Positions 17,522 to 27,156 are shown, counted from the stretch's first letter. The stretch is 64,000 nt of DNA from Kriegella sp965368185 (GCA_965368185.1 CBDULZ010000007.1:25020-89019); one strand, 5' to 3'. The notes: generated from the sequence alone by a model not told the origin. A program made the numbers and translations.

Positions 17522-18178
17522 CTAGTCTGTTAGATAGCTTGCGATAATGATGAATGGCGCAATTTCAAGAGCGCAAAGGTACAAAATAAAATAGAAAAAG
17601 TTGTTTGTAATGAATTTTTGATGATTCTTCACGATTGTGACCCAACCAATCCCGTTAATTAAAAGAATTAAGAATGTAGCGATATAAATAACAACTTTTG
17701 AATCTCTTGCGATATAACAAAGTATAATATTGGCCAAAAGCATTATGATGCCGCTGTGATTTAAATACGTAAGCTTTTTAAAAACCAAATCACTAATAAT
17801 TTTATTCGAACCGAATATAAATCCATTGCCTAGTTGCATAAAGATCTTTGTCAAAAGGAAAAATAATAAACCTCCAAGAATGATAGGAAAGATAAAAGGG
17901 TATGAAGTATACTCAGGTTGAAAAAATGCGCGCCATGATAAGAAAACAAATAGTGAAAAATTAGTGATCATGAAAACCGTAAAGAAAATATGAAACCAGT
18001 TCAACAACTTTTCTTTTTTGTTATACATAAAAATGTACTTGTTGTTGAACGGAAGTATTATGAAATTTAAGAAACGGGTATAAAACAAGCTTTTAGCAAT
18101 AACCATGAACAATAAACTGCCAAATATGAGTATGGTCATCCAATCAGCGGTGGGTATGGCTCTTAGCGTAGGCTCCAT
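17522..18178 (-). CDS. DUF4271 membrane protein
   Basis: The 218-residue protein is almost entirely hydrophobic, with about six or seven membrane helices, beginning MEPTLRAIPTADWMTILIFGSLLF. Its position directly upstream of hemD and its layout match the flavobacterial DUF4271 family, which has no known function. The start overlaps the end of the GT39 gene by one base, and hemD follows after 5 nt, so the three look like one operon. A role connected to haem or envelope assembly would be speculation. Confidence 0.85.
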   Translation of the reverse strand: MEPTLRAIPTADWMTILIFGSLLFMVIAKSLFYTRFLNFIILPFNNKYIFMYNKKEKLLNWFHIFFTVFMITNFSLFVFLSWRAFFQPEYTSYPFIFPIILGGLLFFLLTKIFMQLGNGFIFGSNKIISDLVFKKLTYLNHSGIIMLLANIILCYIARDSKVVIYIATFLILLINGIGWVTIVKNHQKFITNNFFYFILYLCALEIAPFIIIASYLTD

Positions 18179-19851
18179 TACTGCATTAATTTAATGTTTT
18201 CTCCATTGAGTCCGTAACTCAGTCCATTCTCTGAAATTCCAATTCTAAAATAACTCGGATCCTTCATATGGGGTATTGGTAGGGTAAACGTAAAATTAGT
18301 AGTATCATTTGATTTTAAGGTCAGAATGTTTTCATTTCCCGGTTCGGCGACAACGGGAAGTACGTCTTTTACCTGTTTATAACCATTGAGATATGCCAAT
18401 CCGAATTTTAATTTTTCTAAGGGGATATCGGTATCGTAGGGGTTGAACACCTTAAAACCGATTTCTTTTTTAAGGTCTAGCGAAAGAGGCTCTTCTTCGG
18501 TCACATAACATCTCAATTTTCTAAACGATTCAAAATCATCAATAAATCTGCCATGATAAATGGTTCCGTTCATTCTAGTGAAAGAAACATCTCCGCTTTC
18601 GGCATATTTAGAAATGTATAGAACCCTTTTATGCTGAACTGCGTACTCTGAGCTATCTATCGAGTATTGATTACGTCTGTAATGAATATTGTTCAAAGAA
18701 AATGTTGGATCTCCGGAATAGAAGGCGTGCATTGGCGCATTTCGATATGAATTTTCAAAAACTATCGGAATATCACCTGCTTCTGATCGTATTTCTTCGG
18801 TCCACTGTTTGTTTCCGTGCGTTTCGTAAAAAACAGGAAAAAATGGTTCGTATATCAGGCCGATACGAAGGAACACTAAAACGACGCAATTTATAATCCC
18901 CATGCGGTAAACCCATTTTCTAGTATTGGAGCTCTCTAGCATATAATTGAAAACGATTATAGCCAAAGGAATGGAGATTGCAATAATCCACTGTGTTTGT
19001 ACCCGACGGTTAAAACTAGATATGAAAAAGAACAAAATTACGCCATAGGTCAGATATAACAGAGCCTTCGTAAAAAGCGTCGAGGACTTCGTTTTATAAA
19101 GTGATTTGTAAATCCATGGAAAAGTAAGTCCGAAAATGGCGACCAGATTAACGAAAAACCCTAAGGTGTATTTGTTAAAGTTATAAGCGCCGTTGGGCCG
19201 TTCAAATAGATGGTATTTTATCGACACAAAATCATTTTCGTACAGCCAGAAAAAGTGTGGGGTGTAACATAGAAGCGCGACAATCACGGCCAACCACGCG
19301 TACTTGTTCTTGACTAGGGCGAGATTGGAAAGCAATACAAAAAGAATGACCAAAACGGCATGATACTTACTATACATTAAGGCGGCCATGACAATACCTA
19401 GGAAAATAGCAGACAGCATATTGGGGCCAGTGATAAATTTTTTATAAACCCATAAGAAAAGAGCTGTGAAAAATAACAGTGGGGTATCGGGTAAGGTAAA
19501 AAATCCATAAGCATTGAGCAGGGTCATGGAGAAGGTCAAAACAAAAAAATGCGGTATATAGTCTCGTTTTTTCGGATTGTCAATCAGCAACCATAGCACA
19601 ACAAGTGTGCCGACGGATAGAAGGCAACTCATAAAACGAACGCCGAGTTCCCCATCAAAAAAGAAGCTGCTCAATCGTATTAAGAAGGCTACCATCGGAG
19701 GGTGGTCGAAATAGCCCCATGCCATATTTTGGGCATAATGCCAATAGTAGGCTTCATCAAAAATAAGTTCAGTAAAATAAGCCTGCAACAGGTTGATCGC
19801 CAAAACGGCACCCAATAGGTAAAGAAAAAGTCTTGGTAATTTCAACGGCAT
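18178..19851 (-). CDS. glycosyltransferase family 39-type membrane protein
   Basis: The 557-residue protein has many membrane helices in its first 330 residues and a soluble C-terminal part. DEAYYWHYAQNMAWGYFDHPPMVAFLIR near residues 31-58 is the first-loop signature of ArnT/PMT-like transferases (GT39), which use a polyprenyl-phosphate sugar donor. The acceptor is unknown. A polyprenyl-phosphate mannose synthase-like gene lies across the divergent gap at 20086 and could supply such a donor, which is an inference from neighbourhood. Confidence 0.85.
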   Translation of the reverse strand: MPLKLPRLFLYLLGAVLAINLLQAYFTELIFDEAYYWHYAQNMAWGYFDHPPMVAFLIRLSSFFFDGELGVRFMSCLLSVGTLVVLWLLIDNPKKRDYIPHFFVLTFSMTLLNAYGFFTLPDTPLLFFTALFLWVYKKFITGPNMLSAIFLGIVMAALMYSKYHAVLVILFVLLSNLALVKNKYAWLAVIVALLCYTPHFFWLYENDFVSIKYHLFERPNGAYNFNKYTLGFFVNLVAIFGLTFPWIYKSLYKTKSSTLFTKALLYLTYGVILFFFISSFNRRVQTQWIIAISIPLAIIVFNYMLESSNTRKWVYRMGIINCVVLVFLRIGLIYEPFFPVFYETHGNKQWTEEIRSEAGDIPIVFENSYRNAPMHAFYSGDPTFSLNNIHYRRNQYSIDSSEYAVQHKRVLYISKYAESGDVSFTRMNGTIYHGRFIDDFESFRKLRCYVTEEEPLSLDLKKEIGFKVFNPYDTDIPLEKLKFGLAYLNGYKQVKDVLPVVAEPGNENILTLKSNDTTNFTFTLPIPHMKDPSYFRIGISENGLSYGLNGENIKLMQ

Positions 19852-20037
19852 TCCAATTTGCTAGTTTGAACTCGCTCAACTTTTAATTTACCTTCAAGCT
19901 AGAGATTGTTGCTTTTCGGTAAAGAGCCAAACATGTCTTTGGCGTCAAAATTACAAATTCTATGCGTTTTTTTGGTTTTATAATCCTATTGACGGCATAA
20001 GTGACCAAAAAAAATGCTAAATCACAAAAATGTCTTC

Positions 20038-20066
20038 TTTGTCAAGTTATGAAAACACTATTTTTG
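20038..20066 (+). promoter_or_regulatory. candidate promoter for the GT2 gene (TTTG, 17 nt, TATTTTTG)
   Basis: TTTG at 20038-20041 and TATTTTTG at 20059-20066 match the Bacteroidetes -33/-7 pattern with 17-nt spacing. The -7 box ends 19 nt before the ATG at 20086. The remaining intergenic bases from 19852 hold no other feature I can support. Confidence 0.55.
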
Positions 20067-20085
20067 CTAAAATTCAAATGGATCA

Positions 20086-20814
20086 ATGTCTGACAGTTTA
20101 GTTATAATTCCTACCTACAACGAAATTGAAAATGTCGAGGCTATTATACAAGCTGTTTTTAAACTGGAGAAGAATTTTCATGTGTTGATTGTTGATGATA
20201 ATTCTCCTGATGGTACGGCAGCGCAAGTTAGCAGCATGCAGAAAGACTTTCCTGACACCCTTTTTTTGGAAGTAAGGAAAGAAAAGTCAGGTTTGGGTAC
20301 GGCATACATTCATGGGTTTAAATGGGCCATCGCCAAAAAATACGATTATATTTTTGAGATGGATGCAGATTTTTCGCATAATCCCGAAGATTTGCAACGG
20401 TTGTACCGGGCCTGCGCCGATGGTGCGGACGTGTCTGTGGGGTCACGTTATAAAAAAGGCGTGAATGTTGTAAACTGGCCATTATATCGCGTTTTGCTAT
20501 CTTATGGGGCATCATTTTATGTAAAGATAATTACAGGTATGCGTGTGCATGACCCTACTGCTGGTTTTGTTTGTTATAAGCGCCACGTGCTCGAGACTAT
20601 CGATTTAGATTCCGTGCGTTTTGTAGGTTATGCTTTTCAGATCGAAATGAAATTCAGGGCGTATCTTCAGAATTACAAAATTCAAGAGGTCTCGATTATT
20701 TTCCGTGACCGAGTACTGGGTAAATCGAAGATGAGTTCATCAATTGTTAGTGAGGCTATTTATGGGGTCTTTATGATGAAAATGCGTAGCCTTTTCCAGA
20801 AAAGTAAATTTTAA
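20086..20814 (+). CDS. polyprenol monophosphomannose synthase-like GT2 glycosyltransferase
   Basis: The 242-residue protein starts MSDSLVIIPTYNEIENVEAII, with DDNSPDGTAAQV and the DAD motif in FEMDADFSHNPEDL, as in dolichol-phosphate mannose synthases. VGSRYKKGVNVVNWPLYRVLLS and PTAGFVCYKRHVLE are also typical. It should transfer a sugar from a nucleotide donor to polyprenyl phosphate at the inner membrane. There is no C-terminal membrane domain, so it is the short type. It is followed after 2 nt by pyrC. Confidence 0.92.
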   Translation: MSDSLVIIPTYNEIENVEAIIQAVFKLEKNFHVLIVDDNSPDGTAAQVSSMQKDFPDTLFLEVRKEKSGLGTAYIHGFKWAIAKKYDYIFEMDADFSHNPEDLQRLYRACADGADVSVGSRYKKGVNVVNWPLYRVLLSYGASFYVKIITGMRVHDPTAGFVCYKRHVLETIDLDSVRFVGYAFQIEMKFRAYLQNYKIQEVSIIFRDRVLGKSKMSSSIVSEAIYGVFMMKMRSLFQKSKF

Positions 20815-20816
20815 GC

Positions 20817-22151
20817 ATGGGGAAAACATTAATAAAAAATGCGGTCGTAGTTAATGAAGGCCGCATATTCGAAAGTGATATTCTGTTGGGTGATGGAGTT
20901 ATATTGGAACTGGATAAACATATTATTGAGCCCAATGCTGAGGTTGTTGATGTGAAGGGCAAGCATGTTTTTCCCGGTATAATAGACGACCAAGTGCACT
21001 TTAGGGAGCCCGGACTCACCCATAAAGGCGATATTGTTTCGGAAAGTCGGGCAGCAATTGCAGGTGGTATTACCTCCTTTATGGAGCAGCCGAACACCAT
21101 TCCGCAAACGACTACTATCCAAAAATTGGAAGAAAAGTTCGAAAGGGCAAAAGAAACCTCTTACGCAAACTATTCATTTTTATTCGGAGGCACCAATGAT
21201 AACTTGGAAGAGCTAAAACGTTTGGAGAAAAATACTTGTTCGGGCGTGAAATTGTTTTTAGGGTCTTCGACGGGGAATATGTTGGTCGACGATGCCGATG
21301 TCATCGAAAAGATTTTTAGTAGTACTGAAATGGTGATTTCGGCGCATTGTGAAGATGAAACTACCATAAAACAAAATCTTGAAAAGTTCAAAAGTCAATA
21401 TGGTGATGATATTCCTATAAAATGTCATCCATTGATTCGAAGTGCGGAGGCTTGCTACTTGTCTTCGTCGAAAGCAATAGCGCTTGCCAAGAAAACAGGT
21501 GCTCGCCTACATGTCTTTCACGTTTCAACAGGAAAAGAGACCGACTTGTTTCGCAATGATATGCCGTTGTCCGAGAAAAAAATAACGGCAGAGGTTTGCA
21601 TTCATCATCTTTGGTTCTCGGATGCCGATTACGATAGTTTGGGAACCCTCATAAAATGGAATCCGGCGGTAAAGACGGCAGAAGATAGAAAATTATTGTG
21701 GGAAGCGCTGCTCGATGACCGTATTGATGTGGTCGCTACCGACCATGCTCCGCACACTTGGGAAGAGAAAAATAACATATATACCAAAGCCCCTTCCGGT
21801 GGCCCGTTGGTGCAACATGCGTTACCGGCTATGTTAGAGAAATACCATGATGGCACTATAGCTCTGGAAAAAATTGCCGAGAAAATGTGTCACAATCCCG
21901 CAATTCTCTTTCAGGTAAAAAAACGCGGATTTATAAGGGAAGGATATTATGCCGACTTGACCGTCGTAGATTTAAATAGTCCTTGGGAGGTTGAACAGGG
22001 TAATGTGGCCTATAAGTGTGGCTGGTCGCCTTTTGAGGGAAAAACCTTTGGGTCGAAAATAACCCATACTTTTGTGAACGGTCAATTGGCCTACGATAAT
22101 GGTAAATTTTCAGTTGGTCGATTCGGTCAACGTCTAACATTCGATCGATGA
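20817..22151 (+). CDS. pyrC: dihydroorotase
   Basis: This amidohydrolase closes carbamoyl-aspartate to dihydroorotate in pyrimidine synthesis. The 444-residue protein has VKGKHVFPGIIDDQVHFREPGLTHKGD. The usual HxH metal pair reads QVH here, as I recall for other Bacteroidetes dihydroorotases. KLFLGSSTGNMLVDD supplies the carboxylated-Lys segment, and VISAHCEDE, LHVFHVSTGKE and VATDHAPHTWEEK the other ligands. It follows the GT2 gene by 2 nt and overlaps the DUF4296 gene by 4 nt, so these form one operon. Confidence 0.94.
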   Translation: MGKTLIKNAVVVNEGRIFESDILLGDGVILELDKHIIEPNAEVVDVKGKHVFPGIIDDQVHFREPGLTHKGDIVSESRAAIAGGITSFMEQPNTIPQTTTIQKLEEKFERAKETSYANYSFLFGGTNDNLEELKRLEKNTCSGVKLFLGSSTGNMLVDDADVIEKIFSSTEMVISAHCEDETTIKQNLEKFKSQYGDDIPIKCHPLIRSAEACYLSSSKAIALAKKTGARLHVFHVSTGKETDLFRNDMPLSEKKITAEVCIHHLWFSDADYDSLGTLIKWNPAVKTAEDRKLLWEALLDDRIDVVATDHAPHTWEEKNNIYTKAPSGGPLVQHALPAMLEKYHDGTIALEKIAEKMCHNPAILFQVKKRGFIREGYYADLTVVDLNSPWEVEQGNVAYKCGWSPFEGKTFGSKITHTFVNGQLAYDNGKFSVGRFGQRLTFDR

Positions 22152-22582
22152 GCTTAAATAAAATAGTTTTTCTGGTTTGTTTAATCTTGTTTTTTTCTTG
22201 TAATGAAAAACTCATTGATAAGCCCGAGAACTTGATTGCCAGGGAGAAAATGGTCGAGGTGCTGAAAGACTTGGCGATTGCGAACGCAGCCAAGAATACG
22301 AATATTGCTCTTTTAAGGGAACACGATTTAGAACCGACGGCCTACGTTTTTGAAAAACATGGAATAGACAGCATTCAATTTACCCAAAGCGATACCTATT
22401 ATGCATCTTTACCGGGCGGAGAATACGAGTCAATTTATAAGGAGGTGGAGCAAAAATTAGAGAATGAATCGCAACGCTTGGAAGAAGCGAGGCATGTGAA
22501 CGATAGCCTGGCCGCAGCAAAAAAGAGTGCTGACGCAAAATCCAAGTCTGTTGTCAAGGAAATCAAGGATTCTCTTCAATAA
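22148..22582 (+). CDS. DUF4296 lipoprotein
   Basis: The 144-residue protein has a lipobox (FLVCLILFFSCNEK, Cys near residue 18) followed by PENLIAREKMVEVLKDLAIANAAKN and KHGIDSIQFTQSDTYYAS, typical of the flavobacterial DUF4296 family, whose function is unknown. The tail is a charged, probably helical segment. Its ATG overlaps the pyrC stop, and its 3' end overlaps the convergent epimerase gene by 20 bases. Confidence 0.9.
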   Translation: MSLNKIVFLVCLILFFSCNEKLIDKPENLIAREKMVEVLKDLAIANAAKNTNIALLREHDLEPTAYVFEKHGIDSIQFTQSDTYYASLPGGEYESIYKEVEQKLENESQRLEEARHVNDSLAAAKKSADAKSKSVVKEIKDSLQ

Positions 22583-23570
22583 ACCGGGCGCAGCTAAACT
22601 GCACCGTTTCCTCTAAGGGTTCAAATTCAAAATTCAATTCCTTTTTGATTTTAGTGTTGTCATAAAGGTCCCTGATTTTTAATGACCTGATCGAATTTTT
22701 GGTGATACGTCTTGCCTTTCCTGTAAAAAGACTAAAGACCATATCGAAAATACGTCCAATTTCCAATTGCCAAAAAGCAAGTTTTTTAGTAGGTTTCGGT
22801 TTCCCCAAATGCTTAGTTAACAGCCCCAACATATGCTCAAAAGTGATATTCTGGGCAACGGTAATGTATCGTTGGTTCACCAAGGAAGAATCCATAAGTC
22901 TTGTCATAATACGAATTAAATCTCCAATAGTTATAAAACCAGTTCCACCTGGAGGAAAATAGGCATAGCCTTTATTCGCCGTGGTAAATAGATTACCGCT
23001 TCCATCTTGCCAGAAGCCGGGACCCACTATTACGCCAGGATTGACGATTATTACGGGCAGTCCTTCTTGGGAACCGCGCCAAACCTCCATTTCCGCAGCA
23101 TGCTTTGTCAATGCATATACATTAGTGTCTTCCTCGGCCCATTCATTTTCTTCGGTGGCAGAGTTGCCGTTCGAACTTTTGCCGATAGCGCCAATCGTGC
23201 TTACGTGACATAGTTTTTTAATATTCTTGACAAGGCACAGATTTACGATGTTGGCAGTACCTTGTGCATTGATTTTATGCAATATGTCATAATCTTTAGG
23301 ATCGAAAGAAATTAAGGCGGCACAGTGATAAACATGGGTAATTCCTTGAAATGCGGTTTCCAAACTTGGAATATCGTTTAGGTCTGCCAAAACCCATTCG
23401 ATTTTCTCAAAGAGCTCCCTGGCATTTTGATCATAGTATGCGAATATTTTCTCGATTCTTTTTAAGTTGCTGCTTTTGCGATATGTGGCGCGCACGTCGC
23501 ATTCAGACCTTACCAATTGCAATAGTAGATGTGAACCCACCAAACCCGTACCGCCAGTTACTAAAATCAT
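22563..23570 (-). CDS. NAD-dependent epimerase/dehydratase family protein
   Basis: The 335-residue protein starts MILVTGGTGLVGSHLLLQLV with the extended short-chain dehydrogenase GxxGxxG motif. VYHCAALISFDPKDYDILHKINAQGTANIVN, VSTIGAIGKSS and YALTKHAAEMEVWRG with the Tyr-x-x-x-Lys pair complete the active site. It is a 3-beta-hydroxysteroid dehydrogenase or dihydroflavonol-reductase-like member with no substrate indicated. Divergent from tyrS, it ends by overlapping the DUF4296 gene. Confidence 0.9.
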   Translation of the reverse strand: MILVTGGTGLVGSHLLLQLVRSECDVRATYRKSSNLKRIEKIFAYYDQNARELFEKIEWVLADLNDIPSLETAFQGITHVYHCAALISFDPKDYDILHKINAQGTANIVNLCLVKNIKKLCHVSTIGAIGKSSNGNSATEENEWAEEDTNVYALTKHAAEMEVWRGSQEGLPVIIVNPGVIVGPGFWQDGSGNLFTTANKGYAYFPPGGTGFITIGDLIRIMTRLMDSSLVNQRYITVAQNITFEHMLGLLTKHLGKPKPTKKLAFWQLEIGRIFDMVFSLFTGKARRITKNSIRSLKIRDLYDNTKIKKELNFEFEPLEETVQFSCARFIEENP

Positions 23571-23638
23571 GGGGCTAATTTAGCCAAATGATATGGATAA
23601 ATTCGAGTATTCTTCAAGACAAAGCCTTCGAATTGCCT

Positions 23639-23646
23639 TATATTTG
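23639..23646 (+). promoter_or_regulatory. candidate tyrS -7 box (TATATTTG)
   Basis: TATATTTG matches the TAnnTTTG -7 consensus and lies 27 nt before the tyrS ATG. A good -33 TTTG at the right spacing is not evident. Confidence 0.45.
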
Positions 23647-23673
23647 CAGCGATTATTTAAAGAATAAAAACCA

Positions 23674-24969
23674 ATGGCGACAAATTTTGTAGCAGAATTA
23701 AAATGGAGGGGAATGTTGCACGATGCGATGCCCGGCACGGAAGAACATTTGTTAAAACATATGCGATCAGCCTATGTGGGTATTGACCCTACGGCAGACT
23801 CTTTGCACATTGGTCATATGGTCGGGGTTATGATGCTACGTCATTTTCAATTGGCAGGGCACAAGCCATATGCCTTGGTCGGTGGTGCAACAGGAATGAT
23901 CGGTGATCCTTCGGGCAAATCATCCGAACGTAACCTTTTGGATGAAAATACACTACGTCACAATCAAAATGCGCTTAAGGAACAATTGTCCCGTTTTTTA
24001 GATTTTGAATCCGATGCCGACAATGCCGCAGTTTTGGTGAACAATTACGATTGGATGAAAGATTTTTCCTTTCTTGATTTTATTCGTGATGTTGGCAAAC
24101 ACATTACCGTAAATTATATGATGGCAAAAGATTCGGTGAAAAAGCGATTGTCCGCCGAGGCCAAAGAAGGCATGTCGTTTACCGAATTTACCTACCAGTT
24201 GGTGCAAGGGTATGACTTTTTGCATTTGTATCAAGAGTACGATTGTACTTTACAAATGGGAGGTAGTGATCAATGGGGCAATATTACTACGGGTACGGAG
24301 CTTATTCGACGTATTGGCGGCGGAAAAGGCTATGCCTTGACCTGCCCGCTGATTACCAAAGCCGATGGCACCAAATTTGGTAAGACCGAAAGCGGTAACG
24401 TTTGGCTGGACGCACAACGAACGTCACCCTATAAATTCTACCAGTATTGGTTGAATACTTCGGATGACGATGCCGTGAAATACATCAAAATTTTCACGTT
24501 TTTATCAAAGGAAGAAATAGAAGGACTGATCAAAGAACATGAGGAAGCACCGCATCTTCGTGTTGTACAGAAGCGTTTGGCCGAAGAGATTACCGTGATG
24601 GTACATTCGCAGGAAGATTTAGATAATGCAGTTCAGGCAAGTTCGATACTTTTTGGGAAATCTACTTCTGAAGATTTAAAGAAACTGGACGAAAAAACGT
24701 TTCTTGATGTATTCGATGGCGTACCTCAAGCCGAAATTCCGAAATCTGATTTGGAAAAGGGACTAAATATGATCGGTGCTTTGGCGGCAAAGACCGGTTT
24801 TCTAGGATCAAATGGTGAGGCGCGGCGTGAATTGAAACAGAATTCCATCTCGGTTAACAAAGAAAAGGTCAAAGAAGATTATCTTATTTCAACTGCCGAC
24901 TTGATCAACGGTAAATTTGTGCTTTTACAACGCGGGAAGAAGAATTATTTTGTTTTAACCGCACAATAA
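23674..24969 (+). CDS. tyrS: tyrosyl-tRNA synthetase
   Basis: TyrS charges tRNA-Tyr. The 431-residue protein has the class I signature HIGH within DSLHIGHMVGVM, GGATGMIGDPSGKSSERN, and LQMGGSDQWGNITTGTELIRR. The KMSKS loop reads KFGKT, a normal variant for bacterial TyrS. The C-terminal S4-like RNA-binding domain begins near residue 360, with RELKQNSISVNKEKV. The start MATNFVAELKWRGMLHDAMPG is as in other Bacteroidetes. Confidence 0.97.
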   Translation: MATNFVAELKWRGMLHDAMPGTEEHLLKHMRSAYVGIDPTADSLHIGHMVGVMMLRHFQLAGHKPYALVGGATGMIGDPSGKSSERNLLDENTLRHNQNALKEQLSRFLDFESDADNAAVLVNNYDWMKDFSFLDFIRDVGKHITVNYMMAKDSVKKRLSAEAKEGMSFTEFTYQLVQGYDFLHLYQEYDCTLQMGGSDQWGNITTGTELIRRIGGGKGYALTCPLITKADGTKFGKTESGNVWLDAQRTSPYKFYQYWLNTSDDDAVKYIKIFTFLSKEEIEGLIKEHEEAPHLRVVQKRLAEEITVMVHSQEDLDNAVQASSILFGKSTSEDLKKLDEKTFLDVFDGVPQAEIPKSDLEKGLNMIGALAAKTGFLGSNGEARRELKQNSISVNKEKVKEDYLISTADLINGKFVLLQRGKKNYFVLTAQ

Positions 24970-25115
24970 GTATCCAAATTTACTTTGGGCAAAAGCTTGT
25001 TTTTTTACAGTGCATGAATAAAAGTATACTTGAGTGGTTATTTTTTTGTTTTTTACAACCAAATATTTCCCGACTTGTCACGTTAGTAGTAAACAAGAGT
25101 TACAATAAAGCTACT

Positions 25116-25646
25116 ATGCGTAAATATTTTTTGATCCTGAGCGTTTTTGCCGCCTTGATGGGCTGCGATAAAATTGATGAATTAACGAAATTTGATATCG
25201 AATATAACCAAAAGGTGGTTATTCCCTCAACGACGGGAATAAACTTGCCCTTTGATATGTATACTCCTGATACGGAAACGAACTCAGAATCGGAGTTTGA
25301 GGTAAACGATACGCGCAAAGACCTGATCGAGGAAATTCAATTAAAGAAGCTTGAATTAACGATTACTTCTCCCGAGCCGGCCGACTTTAGTTTTCTCGAA
25401 TCTATTGAAGTCTATATCTCTGCGGAGGATGTTGAGGAAATCAAAATTGCTTGGTTGGATGAAGTTCCCGAGACTTCTAGCAACAAATTAGAACTGGATA
25501 CTTCCGACATGGATTTGAAGGAGTATATCAAAAAAGACAAGTTCAATCTACGTTTGAATACGGTAACCGATGAAGTGATAAACCAGGATCACGAATTGGA
25601 TGTTAACTCAACATTTTTTGTAGATGCCAAGATTTTAGGATTATAA
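25116..25646 (+). CDS. lipoprotein of unknown function
   Basis: ATG 25116 gives a 176-residue lipoprotein with lipobox in FAALMGCDKIDE (Cys near residue 17). An upstream start at 25014 would add 34 residues before the signal peptide. The mature protein is acidic and beta-rich, with ELTKFDIEYNQKVVIPSTTGINLP. It is probably a lineage-specific cell-envelope protein. I recognise no domain. It converges on the LuxE-like gene with an 11-nt gap. Confidence 0.7.
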   Translation: MRKYFLILSVFAALMGCDKIDELTKFDIEYNQKVVIPSTTGINLPFDMYTPDTETNSESEFEVNDTRKDLIEEIQLKKLELTITSPEPADFSFLESIEVYISAEDVEEIKIAWLDEVPETSSNKLELDTSDMDLKEYIKKDKFNLRLNTVTDEVINQDHELDVNSTFFVDAKILGL

Positions 25647-25657
25647 CGGAACCAGGA

Positions 25658-26638
25658 CTAGAACACCATCAGGTTACAGCCACGAATATCTGAGTGGTCA
25701 AAACGACCTAGAACTTCAAAATTTCCGCCTTCGTAAACCTTGCCCAAATCTTGGGTGGCAATAAAGGAGCAAGAGTTTATATTAGCTAAATCGATAATAT
25801 TGATCCCTCCCGTTTTCCCAATGGCTTGTAAAGTTAATGGGTCTTCAGTATCACGGGTCAAGACCTTCATCCAAGGCGGTGTGCTAAAAATACCTTCCCC
25901 CAGAGAATACCCCTGAGACAATAACTCGGTCATACCGTATTCGGAATGTATGCTCGAAACCCCAAATCCTTTTTTGAGCATTTCATGAAGTTCTTCCCGC
26001 ACCATTTCCCTGCGACGCCCTTTCATACCTCCCGTTTCCATTATAATCGTATTTTTTAACTCAAACTGATACTTCTCGACCAAATCCAGTAGTGCAAAAG
26101 ACACTCCAATCAACAGTATTTTGGTGCCTAGGGAGTCAAGTGTTATTAGGTTATCTTTTAATTGGGAAGTATTTTTCAGATAGAATCCGCTATCGAGATG
26201 TCCACTTTCTTTAATCAAATCGTCGACCATATAGATCAGTGAAGAACCATCGCGCTCTAAATAAGATGGAAGCAAGGCCAAAACACAATAGTCGGAAATC
26301 GGGCCATAAAAATTTTCAAAAGCAGTTTTGTAGCTCTTTTGGTAGATGGCTACATCGCTGACATAATGCTTGCTGATGTAGCTTCCGGTAGTACCACTAC
26401 TTGTGAATATAAGGTCTTCCTTTATGTTCCCTGTTACTATTTTTTTTGTCTTAAAAAATTCAATAGGTAAAAAGGGAATATCCTCAATCTTATCGATTGC
26501 CTCATAATTCGTCTTCAGGAGATTGCAGAATTCGCGATAAACAGGGTTGTTCGTGTATTGATGCCGAAATACTTCGAGTGCTACAAATGTGAATTCGGTT
26601 GGTGAGGAAATAGCAAAGATATTTTGGGCGTTTACCAT
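25658..26638 (-). CDS. LuxE-like acyl-protein synthetase / adenylate-forming enzyme
   Basis: The 326-residue protein contains IPFLPIEFFKTKKI, FTSSGTTGSYISKHYVS and HSEYGMTELLSQGYSL, the ATP-binding and Tyr-Gly-Met-Thr-Glu segments of the LuxE/PaaK branch of adenylate-forming enzymes. It should activate a carboxylic acid as an acyl-adenylate. No fatty-acid reductase or luciferase gene is nearby, so this is not a lux operon; the substrate is unknown. There is no signal peptide. A 27-nt gap separates its start from the T9SS-type gene. Confidence 0.82.
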   Translation of the reverse strand: MVNAQNIFAISSPTEFTFVALEVFRHQYTNNPVYREFCNLLKTNYEAIDKIEDIPFLPIEFFKTKKIVTGNIKEDLIFTSSGTTGSYISKHYVSDVAIYQKSYKTAFENFYGPISDYCVLALLPSYLERDGSSLIYMVDDLIKESGHLDSGFYLKNTSQLKDNLITLDSLGTKILLIGVSFALLDLVEKYQFELKNTIIMETGGMKGRRREMVREELHEMLKKGFGVSSIHSEYGMTELLSQGYSLGEGIFSTPPWMKVLTRDTEDPLTLQAIGKTGGINIIDLANINSCSFIATQDLGKVYEGGNFEVLGRFDHSDIRGCNLMVF

Positions 26639-26665
26639 GACCCAAAAATAGCCAATTTCAATGTA

Positions 26666-26989
26666 CTACTTTACCACTAATTTTCGGGTCAAGGTTTTTT
26701 TGTTTTGAACGACTTGTAACACGTAGACACCAGGGGTCAGTCTTGAAATATTCAAGGCGTTCGTGGTAATTCTATCGGTTAAAACTATTTTACCGAATAC
26801 ATCATAGATAGCAATTTCCTTTGGTTCTGTCTGCTGTGTGGTGACGTAGACCACATCATCAAAAACCGGGTTTGGGTATACGGTGAGTCGTGTCGGCTCT
26901 TTGTAACTTTGCGCTTGGCTATCTACTGTTTCTTGCGCAGATAGGCCAATGGAAAATACGATAAAAAATATCAAGCTGGTTAGTTTCAT
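26666..26989 (-). CDS. mini-protein consisting of a signal peptide and T9SS type A sorting domain
   Basis: From ATG 26989 the protein has 107 residues: signal peptide MKLTSLIFFIVFSIGLSAQ, a spacer of about 20 residues, then the T9SS type A sorting domain with YPNPVFDDVVYV, EIAIYDVFGKIV and LTPGVYVLQVVQNKKTLTRKLVVK at the C-terminus. There is no cargo domain. T9SS sorting domains normally direct larger proteins across the outer membrane, so a free-standing one is unusual. It is a tandem paralogue of 27157-27465 and lies downstream of the TonB receptor on the same strand. Confidence 0.82.
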   Translation of the reverse strand: MKLTSLIFFIVFSIGLSAQETVDSQAQSYKEPTRLTVYPNPVFDDVVYVTTQQTEPKEIAIYDVFGKIVLTDRITTNALNISRLTPGVYVLQVVQNKKTLTRKLVVK

Positions 26990-27156
26990 TTGGTATCGAC
27001 TTGGGATCAACACTATAAAGATAGCCAAAGATGGTTTTTACTTGGAAAGAATGTTGTGAAATGAAATAAATTGTAGGTATAGGCGTATAGGCGACACAGT
27101 TCATCGGCTTTTTTTGCACTTTGTCATTAAGCAGGCGTTTGAAAAAAAAATGAGTA

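Noticed and set aside
21931..22293. 120-codon minus-strand open frame over the pyrC/DUF4296 junction
   Set aside because: It is antisense to two well-supported genes and has no motif; a shadow frame.
25658..26638. A lux bioluminescence operon around the LuxE-like gene
   Set aside because: No luciferase or fatty-acid reductase gene is nearby; the enzyme is a general adenylate-forming family member.
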